Below are positions 54,480 to 63,905 of a DNA stretch of 64,000 bases, one piece after another. The position numbers and the translations under genes are program-made. A model generated the notes under the pieces. The model made no database searches. It was given only the letters and a program-made list of their open reading frames with translations, and was not told the origin of the DNA. Position 1 is the first letter of the stretch, and every line of letters begins with the position of its first letter. Source of the stretch: Sepiola atlantica (Eukaryota; Mollusca; Cephalopoda; Sepiida; Sepiolidae); contig OY744525.1 of the NCBI GenBank assembly GCA_963556195.1, positions 21,290,343-21,354,342 on the forward strand, read 5' to 3'.

Positions 54480-55245
54480 GTATTTGGGGTACCAAATGTC
54501 GGATCCTAATTTCTCACGTGCAGTGGAATTACAGGTAGGTTGAGAGATGATAACAGTTTGTGTGCAAGAAGTTTAAGACAATGGAGACCGGAACTCAGCT
54601 GTGAAGAAAGTATACTTGGACGGTTAGGCTGGTGGGTTGTTCAGAAGTTTTGTTACCTTGGTGATACCATTGGAGCACAGGGTGGAGCAGGTGCTGGTGT
54701 GATTGATTGCAAGAATTAAGAGTGCATGGAGTAAGTTATGGGAACTTCTGCTATTACTAACCAGCAGAGCATTACCACTGTAGACCAAACGAAAAGTCTA
54801 TAAGACATGTGCACGCAGTGTGATGACATATAGAAATAAAGCTTAACCAGTCAGGATTAAGGATATGTGTTGTATGCAAAGAAATCATATGAGAATGATA
54901 CAATGGATGTGTAATCTAATACAGGCTTAGATCTGATAATCTGAAAAGAAGAATAAATATGAACAGTATAGAGAAATGCGTGCAGAAGAGGAGACTTTCA
55001 TAGGCCATGTTGAAAGAATGGATGAATGTTTTTGGGTTAGTAGATGTAAAATAGTTTAGGTAGCAGGTTCAGTTGGCAGGGGAAAGCCAAGAAAAACATG
55101 GGAGGAAGTGATAAGGATGGAGTTGAGATAAAGAGGGATAAATAAAGACCTGGCAGAGATAGGTTAGTTTGAGAGTCAATTTTTAAAAGCCGGCCAATAC
55201 ATGCCAGCATGTAAAACGGATGTTAAACCGAATATGATGATGATG
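54480..55245 (+). pseudogene. Non-LTR family N3, fragment without the nested SINE
   Basis: Collinear with 8.87-9.76 kb: GTGCAGTGGAATTACAGGTA, GACAATGGAGACCGGAACTC, TTACCTTGGTGATACCATTG, CTATTACTAACCAGCAGAGC, AGTTGGCAGGGGAAAGCCAA then GAAAAACATGGGAGGAAGTG, and the tail GTTAAACCGAATATGATGAT. Frames are broken throughout. It shows the intact target for the 9.05 kb SINE. Confidence 0.88.
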
Positions 55246-55259
55246 ATGAACAATCCATA

Positions 55260-56310
55260 TTAGCATCAAAGGCAATAAGAATGCTAACACAACCGGAAAG
55301 AAATCACTGAAGTTAAATTCCCCAGCACATGCTTCAAACAATGTATAAGCAAATTAATCCGAGATAATTGGCAAGCTTTTTGGAACATCTATCCAAAAAA
55401 TAAATTATACCAAATTAAACAAACCCTAGGGGAATGGAAGCAGAAATATAAATCAAGAATATCCAGAAAGGAAGAGATTACTTTCTCCGTCTCTCTCTCG
55501 GCTATGCATTGGACATACACAAACCACACATTCATATCTGCATAAACAAAAGAGCATCCAAAAGTGTTCAGCCTGCCAGGCTCCACACACAGTAAAGCAC
55601 TTGCTGACTGACTGTACTGATCGTTTCCCCACGAGACAGAAATACAACAATATAAATAAGTGTTCAAAAAATTAACATACAAAAACCATATAATACCTAA
55701 CAGAAGCGAGTCAATACCAGCAAATATAAAGATTATCACAGACAAGGGGGGGGGGACTTTTAACTCTTTAATATGACTTATTATATAAATTGTAATAATT
55801 ACTGCATAGTTAACCATTTGGTTTGGTTGTTTTGTTTTACGGCATATCAACCCTTTTCAGATTATTTATGCCAAATACGGTCATTTTGGTAAAAGTTTTT
55901 ATGCTTCAAGTTCTATATATCTTCAAATATTTATTCATGGTGTTTCGTTTGGTTGTTTTGTAGAAGAAAATTGTTTTTCTTTTTGGCTTTGCAGAAAGTG
56001 ATTGAGTTTTGCAAAAGGAAAGAAAAAAAAACTAACATCAATGTTTGGTGCATTTTTGGTCAGAAAGCTAGTATTTTCAGACAGGATTTTGTTTCAGTAA
56101 AGGATAAATAAACGGGCAAACTTGCATTTATCAAATAAGAGTTCCATCTAATCTATCCCTAAACTCTCTTCAGGGAGCTTCGTCACATGATTGAGAACAT
56201 AACTTCTATCCAGTTGTTTCAACACGTGTGTGGAGTAGCAGGTTATACTGAAGTATTTCCTAAAGAATCTTCAGAGTTGTATTTTTTGCACAGACGTTTA
56301 GCTGTCCTCC
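55260..56310. other. Unassigned, contains arm of a dispersed repeat
   Basis: The 153-codon minus frame (55389-55850) is Cys/Tyr/Phe-rich with no recognised domain. The stretch 55840-55965 (GGCATATCAACCCTTTTCAG, TTTGGTAAAAGTTTTTATGC, ATTTATTCATGGTGTTTCG) recurs in reverse at 57.07-57.20 kb and partly at 59.40-59.55 kb. Confidence 0.55.
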
Positions 56311-56311
56311 T

Positions 56312-56412
56312 ACATACAGTGCCTGATATTCCAAAATGGTCACCCATCTGGTACTGGCGAAAGTTAACGTCGCTTAACTTAGGTGAGCTAACGTGATTAT
56401 GCTTAAGTCTAC
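56312..56412 (-). repeat. 5S rRNA-derived sequence, copy 2
   Basis: Minus strand: CATAATCACGTTAGCTCACC, TAAGTTAAGCGACGTTAACT, GCCAGTACCAGATGGGTGAC and CATTTTGGAATATCAGGCAC. Nearly the same as copy 1 (6.2 kb) except for a deletion of about 20 nt near the 5' third. Copies 1 and 2 share substitutions that 5S genes lack (GATGGGTGACCATTTTGG-like), which points to a common mobile source rather than two independent 5S pseudogenes. Confidence 0.75.
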
Positions 56413-56554
56413 TGTCAGAACCTTTGAGAAGAATAGTTATTATTTACCTTGTTTTTCTTTGGACTATTGTCCGAATCAACAATGCTTTTATTTCTACAAC
56501 GTTTCCGCTGATGTGTCTCTGGTCATGTCCAGGGGAACTGTTCATTTACAGTGG

Positions 56555-56665
56555 CGTCTATCTCGTAGTTAAATATGAGTTTTGTTGATTACTTGTCTAG
56601 TTCAGTGTTACTTACATATCCATTTGAAAGCACTGAACTACTTTTGGTGTAATTTAATGTTGAAC
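56555..56665 (+). repeat. Repeat arm, inverted at 58.06-58.15 kb
   Basis: GTAGTTAAATATGAGTTTTG, TTGATTACTTGTCTAGTTCA, GTGTTACTTACATATCCATT and TGAAAGCACTGAACTACTTT are found as reverse complement at 58055-58145, with very few differences (about 95%). Confidence 0.9.
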
Positions 56666-56774
56666 CATAATATCCATTGTAAATGATTCGTTGTATACAA
56701 CTAATTAAACACAAGTTGCTATTTTACACATAACTTGGAGAATTGCGGATTCATACCTTTCCCAACAGTATTTG

Positions 56775-56885
56775 TGTGTAAATATCAACAATACATCTGA
56801 TAGGATTTGAACTCTGAATGGCCAATTACATGGCCTGTGTTAATATCCATTAGGCTAATCATGCACAGACTATAATCATACTCTC
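56775..56885 (-). repeat. tRNA-headed SINE head
   Basis: Minus strand: ATGATTAGCCTAATGGATAT (A box) and CAGAGTTCAAATCCTATCAG (B box) at tRNA spacing. The A-box context TTAGCCTAATGG is like the fragment at 4.18 kb. Confidence 0.6.
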
Positions 56886-57029
56886 ATATAATGGGATAAA
56901 AGTACATCTGCTAGTAAAGCCTCAATTTTGGAGGAGTGTGGAGTTATCACTTAGATACGATTATTCCCAGGTCAATTCTAATTGAGTGGTAGTACCTGTC
57001 ATTGTTAAATAGATTAAATTCTGGGCATG

Positions 57030-57215
57030 ACAAGAAACTGCATTCGATGGTATGCGCACACATTTGCATCATGATAACTAGTTAAAACATACACCATGAA
57101 TAAATATTTGAACATATTAAGAACTTGAAGCACAAAAACTTTTACCAAAATGACTGAATTCGACATTAAATAACCTGAAAAGGGTTGATATGCCGTAAAA
57201 AAACAAAAAAACATC
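57030..57215 (-). repeat. Repeat arm, inverse of 55.84-55.97 kb
   Basis: ACACCATGAATAAATATTTG, AGCACAAAAACTTTTACCAA, CTGAAAAGGGTTGATATGCC. A third copy lies at 59.40-59.55 kb in this orientation. Unclassified family. Confidence 0.75.
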
Positions 57216-57776
57216 TAAACTAAATAACCAGTTATCTTTGTGGCAAAACCAGTACTACATACCACCGAACTACAAATTGGAAGAAATCAAGCCAGCTTGA
57301 GGGTGGGGGGGAGGTTACCCCTACTTAAAATGGCATTGGAAAACGTTATATATAGTCGCTTTTAACCGGAACAACATATAAAAAAAAACGAAAAAGAAAA
57401 CGTTACTGTGTGTGTGCATCAATCTGGTCGAACTGAAATTCTGTCAAACTGCTTTTGCAAATTGCTCTGATGTTTAATATGAAAACATGTATTGTTTATT
57501 AAAGAAACGCTAAAAATTGATGTGATGTTAAATTTCAATATTTGTATTTCTTATAAAATATATACTTTATTGAATAAATACTGATTTTTTTGTCAGTAAT
57601 ATATTGTTGAAATTCAAAAGTCAAGCCAGAATTATTTCCTATTTGTTATTATTAAAACCGTGTTTAAAAATGTTCAATCCGTATTTAGTTTGTTTCCTTG
57701 TTTTGTTTTCTTCTCAATCCTGGTGATGGTTTTGCTTAATTGAAAGTGAAATATATACATACATACACACACACAC

Positions 57777-57778
<2 letters not shown>

Positions 57779-57815
<37 letters not shown>

Positions 57816-58546
57816 AAGTATAAAAATATATTCATGGCAATTAAGTTACACAGCGGCGTCTGCGTTTCATCACTGCAAGGAATCTCAGGCTAAGTGCCCA
57901 CTTATATATTTTCACATGATATTATATATGTAATATAGATCTAATATTATATATGTATACACGAAATAATAATACATAGCTCCTCAAGTAGTTGAGCACT
58001 TTCATAAAATCTTATTTCACTATCTCAAAAAAAAAAAAATAAGCATGGATAAAGTTACACCAAAAGTAGTTCAGTGCTTTCAAATGGATATGTAAGTAAC
58101 ACTGAACTAGACAAGTAATCAACAAAACTCATATTTAACTACCTAGAAACATCACTTGAAGCATCCCAACACCTAGCAAATATTGATACATCATTGCTTA
58201 ATATAAAAAAAATGAAGTAATACCTTAAATGCACTTGCAAGCACACTTCTTCCTTAATAGATATGAACACCTAGATACAAAAGAATTGTATGGATTCAAA
58301 AGTCTAAAAAGTGCATCCACAATAGGAGAGAAGCTCAGCCATTGGCTAATGAAAACATTAACCCATGAAAGGGAAATAACAACGAATCTGATTGGTTAGT
58401 TAGCTAGACTAAACATCACAGGGATATATAAAAACAATCAGTAAAAAATATGTGCACTTCTCCTGACGATTCCCTGCAGAGATGTGTAGCTTAATTGCCA
58501 TAAATATATTTTCATATTTTACTATATATATATATATATATATATA
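57779..58546. mobile_element. Element with inverted ends between two TA tracts
   Basis: The left end (57815-57900: AAGTATAAAAATATATTCAT, GGCAATTAAGTTACACAG) is inverted at the right end (58440-58525: CCTGACGATTCCCTGCAGAG, ATGTGTAGCTTAATTGCC, ATAAATATATTTTCATATTT). TA tracts lie outside both. The interior includes the 56.56 kb repeat arm in reverse. No coding; possibly two oppositely oriented copies of a short repeat rather than one transposon. Confidence 0.6.
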
Positions 58547-58859
58547 ATTTAAAAAAAAATCTGATGATGAGTCGAAATTGAACCAGAGCCCCCTTATTAA
58601 AAAACCTTTTACAAGAATATTTCTTCTCTGGAGAATTGCATAATATGTCTTGGAAAATTCATTATTTCTGAAATTGGGTTCAACTTAGTTGAAATCAGCA
58701 TTATTATTAAGGCTCTACCTTATGGAACTGATAAGTTCTTGAGCATACTTTTATTTGTAGATCCAGATTACCAGATTAATTTGCAAAAGTAAACTTTTCC
58801 TCAGCAATTTTGAATTAAGTTGTGCCATTACACACACAGAGTTTGAATTACCTACTGGA

Positions 58860-59355
58860 GAGTTTGAATTACCTACAAGACACTATCCTCGGGTGTCTTT
58901 GGTCTCTGTGTACAAGGGTTTGTCAGTATCACCTGGCATGGGGATACTTCCCCCTACATGTAAACCTGGACCAAATATTCAAAATAACATAGTATTCGAA
59001 GCCCAAATAAAAAACCCTCATCACGGCTATACACTGGCTCATACGAGATATGATGCACTTTTTCCGAGTCATGTTACCTAAGTAACAGCACTTAGCTGGA
59101 TACTCTACCAGACTAGATAGATTTTTGTCCTGGAATCCGGTAAGACCAAGAGACCACAAGAAAGATATATTATAACATAGTTAACTGGTCAATTGAGGAG
59201 AGGAATATTAATGTTCTTAACTTCTTTACTAACTCAATGTTTGACAGGTAAAGGAGAAATTTAATGGAATATCTATGTATCTCATATAGAGATTAAGTGT
59301 TAGTCCCAGGAAAGGAGCCCCTTGATTTCTGAGAACTTCGATTGAAGTAAAATGA
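58860..59355 (-). repeat. Dispersed repeat family D1, copy 2
   Basis: Reverse complement of 19.54-20.01 kb, over the whole length: CTCGGGTGTCTTTGGTCTCT, ATACTCTACCAGACTAGATA, ACATAGTTAACTGGTCAATT, CCCTTGATTTCTGAGAAC. Preceded by a short direct duplication GAGTTTGAATTACCTAC. Confidence 0.8.
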
Positions 59356-59389
59356 AACAAAAAAGAGGCATATATAAGTTGGAAATATA

Positions 59390-59555
59390 TCAGCTAGTGA
59401 TATACCGATAAATTTACACCATGAATACCTCGTTAAAGCAAAGACCATGAAATCGAAGATATGAAGAACTTTGAGCATGAACAAATAATAATAATAATAA
59501 TGACGGGATTCAACATGAAATAAAACAAAAAAGGGTTGATATGCCACAAAACAAA
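59390..59555 (-). repeat. Third copy of the 55.84/57.07 kb repeat
   Basis: ACACCATGAATACCTCGTTA, ATATGAAGAACTTTGAGCAT and AAAAAGGGTTGATATGCCAC; carries an (ATA)n insertion. Confidence 0.65.
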
Positions 59556-59634
59556 ATATCAACTTATTAACAACTAACTTTAGTTTTTTCTTTCTTGATT
59601 TTTTATTTCAATAAATTTTTTTTTTTTTTTCTTT

Positions 59635-60065
59635 CTTTCTTTTATTCATCCCAAACAACGGATATTGCCTCTTAGATGTAAAGGGCTGCTACTGTGATTA
59701 AGGGACAGATTTGTTGGGGCATCCTAAGTGGAGAGTTGGGCAGCAAGATGTTTGTTCATATTACATTTCAATTTCTGCATGTTGGTATAGTCGGGGAAAC
59801 AGGGAGCAGGGAGGGAATTCCAAAGGCAAGCTGTTCGAGTAAAGAAGCTATTAGAATACAAAGTTTTCAAGCATCTGGAGATCTCTATAGTGAAGGGGTG
59901 TGACTTTGCTGCTAGTCGAGCGGGTTGTGAGGTATTTGTGTTGAGGGGGTACAAGTGCACTAAGTTCGTCGGAGCACATTATGTTTAAGTACTTGTAAAA
60001 CAAGTCCATGGATGCAACATGGTGACGATGGCTAGAGCTTGGCAAACAGTGCAGGACCTATTAAG
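59635..60065 (-). pseudogene. Non-LTR family N2, C-terminal fragment
   Basis: Minus strand in three frames: SHRHHVASMDLFYKYLNIMC then SDELSALVPPQHKY, FTIEISRCLKTLYSNSFFTR and LWNSLPAPCFPDYTNMQKLK then CNMNKHLAAQLST. It is followed by the N2 3' UTR (ATCCCAAACAACGGATATTG on plus) and a T-run (the A tail). More diverged than the 33 and 40 kb copies. Confidence 0.85.
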
Positions 60066-60069
60066 TTAT

Positions 60070-61180
60070 AAAATGCATATTTATCATAGTTACGTATAAG
60101 CGAGAAACACAGACACGCAAGATCTTGTCTGGTAGTTTTATTAATAGAGAGATGACGACGACACTGGTTAGAGTACATATTTTTCAAAATATTTCTACAG
60201 AAAACTTGTTCATTGCTTTCTTCTTTATGTTTGATTTGATTTTTTTTATTGTATTTTTTTCTTATTTTATTTTATTTGTTTATCTGAAAATTTGTAAAAA
60301 TATTTTCGCCTCAGGTCTAAGAGTGAAAAGAAAATTATTAAAAATAAAAAAAATAAATAAAAAAATATTAAGATAGTTTTTAAAGTGATTGTAGAAATTT
60401 ACACTCAGACATAAAATCAATGTTTTCTTCAGCGTTGTGTAAGTAAAATACATATATTTTCAGATTCTTTTGTTTGTTCTATGTTTTTAGCTTCCAGAGA
60501 GAATAATATCGTTTTTTATTCGTTCTCAGATTTCCTCTCATTTATTCATCATCATCATCATTTTTATCATCATCATTATCATCATTATGCGCTTCAGGTC
60601 ATGTCTTATCAGCCAAATGCAAAAATTCATTATGCCATTGGATTGTAACTTTGCAGACATATTTAATGTCTGTCTATTTCTGTGAATAACTCTTTTTAGA
60701 GCATTTAGGGATACAGATACACCACAACAGTTTGAATATTTAAATCTTTCTCTCGTACTTCTTCAGATTAGGACCCAAGCTAACTTTGACCTCAACTCTA
60801 ACGTTAACCCTAACAATGAGATCAAAGTAAGCTCGGTCCTAATCTGGAGAAGCACCCTTTCTTTTTACCTGTCCTTCCCAAACACTAGTTGCCAAACAAG
60901 GCAAAAGAGTCCACTACTTAAAATATTTACACCAATATTTTTCTCATTAATTAAGTCAAAAACACAAAAATCTAAATTGTCACTAGTTGCAAAAAAAAAA
61001 CAACAATATTATATTATAATATTATATCGTCTGTCTCGAGGGCCAGATCTGAAACTTTTCTCTTGATCCTTTCCGAAATGTGTCGGCATATGCTCTAACA
61101 AGAGGACTGGTGATGGTTTTAACTTGAACTAGATTTTATTTACTCAACTAAATGGATATCCAATTCCTTGACTAGGACTA
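60070..61180. other. Unassigned interval with TCA microsatellite
   Basis: AT-rich. A (TCA/ATC)n tract lies at 60546-60586. No gene recognised apart from the inverted repeat listed next. Confidence 0.5.
60760..60852. repeat. Inverted repeat (~35-bp arms) with TTAACCCTAAC in loop
   Basis: TTCTTCAGATTAGGACCCAA, GCTAACTTTGACCTCA pairs with TGAGATCAAAGTAAGC, TCGGTCCTAATCTGGAGAAG, with few mismatches. The 22-nt loop reads CTCTAACGTTAACCCTAAC, resembling telomeric repeat by chance. Confidence 0.85.
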
Positions 61181-61189
61181 TCTTCATAG

Positions 61190-61605
61190 GTAGAAAAGAT
61201 GGCTTGATGGATGAAGCTGAGTTACCTGGTGCCTGAAAACCTATACGTTGGGTAGATGGGGTCTATCAGTCTGTAAAGACAGCTCATCTGAGAGAAGGAA
61301 AACTCTGATCTGAAACCTCCATTGTCTTATGGTTATACCCACTCATAGGAAAGAATTTAGGAGTCAACTCCAAGGAAAGTTCCGGAATCGGAATCCCCAA
61401 AGTAGTCCAAGTTAGTATACAACAAAGTTCTGACAACTCCTGTGATGACACTAGGACCATGTGTATCGTTAGGGAGTGGGGCAGTCTGCTGTATGGACAA
61501 CAGCTTGCTCTCCATACTTACTCAGACTGTATGCTTTGAGAGCAACTCCATAGTCATCTGAGATTGAAAAATGCCAATATAAATATAAAGTGCCCTCTGA
61601 ATATA
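61190..61605 (+). repeat. Dispersed SINE-like repeat
   Basis: Contains GATGAAGCTGAGTTACCTGG, GAGAGAAGGAAAACTCTGAT, CAGTCTGCTGTATGGACAAC and CAACTCCATAGTCATCTGAG then ATTGAAAAATGCCAA. The GAGAAGGAAAACTCTGA and GAGATTGAAAAA modules are shared with the 5.3 kb SINE, suggesting related tails. No intact Pol III boxes were seen. Confidence 0.6.
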
Positions 61606-61864
61606 ATTTCTATTTTCCCCTCCATCACAGAGTTAAGCTTACCAATCAAATGTCGGTTTTTCATAAGAGTTCATAGACAACCTTGTCAATCATCCTGAAT
61701 AAACCTTTTCACATGGAAAACTAGCTTTACACTTCACAGGAACAGGGTGCGTAACATGCTTGAGGACAGATTTATGTGTACACAAAAATTACTCATAGAA
61801 ACAGATGATGTGTTTTTTATTGAAAAACCTTTTTGAGGATAAGAATAATATTATTTTGTAATTT

Positions 61865-62460
61865 TATTCATTAAAATCGCTTTCAGTTTTGATAACGGCT
61901 TTTATGTGAGGTATGAATCGCCTAAATGCTAGGATCAGGTGGTCCTTGTTCATATTGAACATTACTCAAACTATAAATATTTAGGAATTATTTAGTGTTA
62001 TGAGGATGCTCATTACGCCTTTTCTCAACTATGTTCCACACATAGTAGTTCAAAAGATTAAGATCCGGGGAGCTAGGAGACCAAATGATACGAGTCATGT
62101 GATAATGAAAATAATGCTGCGATTTGTTTAGGAGTCTTTTAGCTCTGATTAAGATAGTTTCCTTTTACTTTTTCTGATGTAAAATGACATTTACGCAACA
62201 CAGAAATTTTGTATCTGATGTTCTTCTGCAATCGACATCATGGATCTTCTAGGATTACCACCAACGGTGTGCTGTACTTGTCGAATAAATTCAGGTGTTC
62301 TAATGCTATCAGTGAACATCTCTTACATTTTGATAATTCAGACACCTTTCCAACTTAAGCCTTTATCTTTTTGCAAACTTTGTAAACGAAAGATTAAGCC
62401 ACTTTTAAGAATGGTTCTATTTCTAAATTGCTAAATTCAGCCTTGATGGTCATGATAATT
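61865..62460 (-). pseudogene. Mariner-type transposase fossil with internal deletion
   Basis: The minus strand reads, in broken frames: IRTPEFIRQVQHTVGGNPRR then SMMSIAEE (about 62310-62225), the N-terminal HTH region of mariner-like transposases. Next comes TSEKVK...KLLNKSQ (about 62180-62120). Then directly WSPSSPDLNLLNYYVWNIVEKR (about 62090-62020), the conserved SPDLNPLDYYVW block with the third catalytic Asp. MNKDHLILAFRRFIPHIKAV then IKTESDF (about 61960-61880) is the C-terminus. The central catalytic part (first two Asp, DEKNF region) is missing, so roughly half the protein is deleted. Stops occur in the rest. Not active. Confidence 0.8.
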
Positions 62461-62469
62461 GTGTGCCTC

Positions 62470-62840
62470 TTCATTTTTGTGTAATTATAGTGGCCGCCAT
62501 TGATAATTCTGAAATATAGATATTATAAAGTGAAATGATATTCTTGCTATAGTAAAAAAAAAACCCAAAAAACCGCTTGTTCTCAAATACCTTACACACC
62601 TCGGATAATATTAGTGCTGATGAATATGCAATGTGAGTTTCTCGTCCGAATAAGAATCTGAGAAAGGCAAAGAGAAGATGTGCAATCATCAAGTGAGTGC
62701 ATCCCCTGCTGCTGTGGAGATGAGTCTGCATGCTGGAGACAAACCAGAAGGAATCAGAGGTGCAACAAGTGAGACCAGCGATTTAAAAACACTTCTAGTC
62801 AAACAAAGGTGAGAACATACAGGACCGGCGGGACAATTAT
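62470..62840. other. Unassigned interval
   Basis: The minus 86-codon frame (62471-62731) has no recognised domain. It may include the 5' flank of the mariner fossil. Confidence 0.4.
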
Positions 62841-62844
62841 AAAA

Positions 62845-63075
62845 GTGTGTGTGTGTGTGGGGGGGGGGCTCTCCTAAAAAGTGTGGGGGGCCCGGTTAAA
62901 CACATGCATATATAACTTCATTATTGATGACCGTAAAGTGGGGGGGGGGCAAGTCAAAAAGTGTGGGGGGGGAGGCTTGAACCCCCCTCCCCCCCCCCCC
63001 CCGGTGCCACCATCCATGCATAAAGTCATCGTGGGCATGAGCAAAAATAAATGTCCGTAAAGGTCTAGTAACATT
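62845..63075. repeat. Poly(G)/poly(C)-rich repeat
   Basis: Three AAGTGTGGGGGG or AAAGTGGGGGGGG blocks (62879, 62935, 62960) and an opposing AACCCCCCTCCCCCCC block (62980-63002) can pair into a G/C hairpin. Flanks read GACCGTAAAGTGG and ACCATCCATGCATAAAGTCA. Minus frames of about 65 codons here are Gly/Pro repeats, not genes. Confidence 0.8.
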
Positions 63076-63279
63076 ATTGCTGCCCTGCATTCGTGGAGGA
63101 ATAGAGATTAAAATTGATCTCCTTTTTTTTCTACCACAACGTGAAACAGCTGTCTTGGTTTCACCTTAGAGCCACGAAGATAGACTTTAAGGAACAATAA
63201 AAAAAAAATTAAAGAAATCAGTTCATTTTTGTGATGCTGCGTTAAAGTAATTTTTTTTATCCTATGTAAAAAAGTGAGT

Positions 63280-63500
63280 ATTCGACACGGCGAGACAAAC
63301 AAAAGATTTGCATGATATAGATCTCTCACACTTTTTAATCTGTCTATCGATCGAATACTACTTAAACTCTGTGGATCTTGTTTGTTATCTTGTACGTTTG
63401 TTTGTCTCAGTGCACACTGGATGACGTCACTGCTAAAACAGGTTGAATACACTGGAAAGAGATCCTTTATGATGTAATAAATGGTGAAATAATAAAAGGA
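63280..63500 (+). repeat. Dispersed repeat whose 3' part recurs at 63.91 kb
   Basis: GAATACTACTTAAACTCTGT then GGATCTTGTTTGTT at 63354 matches GTATACTACTAAAACTGTCT then GGATCTTGTTTGTT at 63911. GATGACGTCAC matches TGATGTCAC further on. Both run into ATCATAAAGGATGA/CCTTTATGATG-like sequence. Unclassified. Confidence 0.6.
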
Positions 63501-63582
63501 TGACATCATCCATTAATAAAGAGAACATAGACGATCTGTGACCCAATGTGGACAGTGACTTTATATATATATATATACTAGA

Positions 63583-63905
63583 CGAACCCTTGAGTCTTTG
63601 ATCTTAAAGTTGTGCTATTTTTCATACCGTGTCGAAGATACGTCCTCGACAATAACCCAGACAGATTCTAATCCATTTGAACGAGGTGGACCTTTTTCTG
63701 TCGGACTGAGGTATGATTTTGTTCAGCTCTAGGCGGTCCACCCTCCCAGGCTTTACTTTCTCTCTTTGAGAAGGGATTAGTTTACTGCTAACCGCCTGAG
63801 GCGCTCCTACCGGGGAATGCCGACGGGGCTGTCCAGGCATTTTTTGAGAGCTAGAGTGCTCCGCCTTGTGTCACATCTTCCAGCGGTGAGAGGGAAGTAA
63901 ATGCT
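63583..63905 (+). repeat. U2-headed SINE family, copy 3
   Basis: The plus strand has the family core GGTCCACCCTCCCAGGCTTT, CTGCTAACCGCCTGAGGCGC, TCCTACCGGGGAATGCCGAC then GGGGCTGTCCAGGCA, and the 3' end GGTGAGAGGGAAGTAAAT. The 5' part CCTTGAGTCTTTGATCTTAA then AGTTGTGCTATTTTTC aligns, with many differences, to the U2 head of copy 1. It follows a TA tract and ACTAGA. No clean target duplication was seen. Confidence 0.7.

Noticed and set aside
55389..55850. 153-codon minus frame
   Set aside because: Cys/Tyr/Phe-rich with no family resemblance; overlaps the arm of a dispersed repeat.
60795..60816. Interstitial telomere repeat
   Set aside because: Only about two TTAGGG-like units, in a hairpin loop; expected by chance.
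62874..63090. Gly/Pro-rich minus frames of ~65 codons
   Set aside because: Produced by poly(G)/poly(C) runs.
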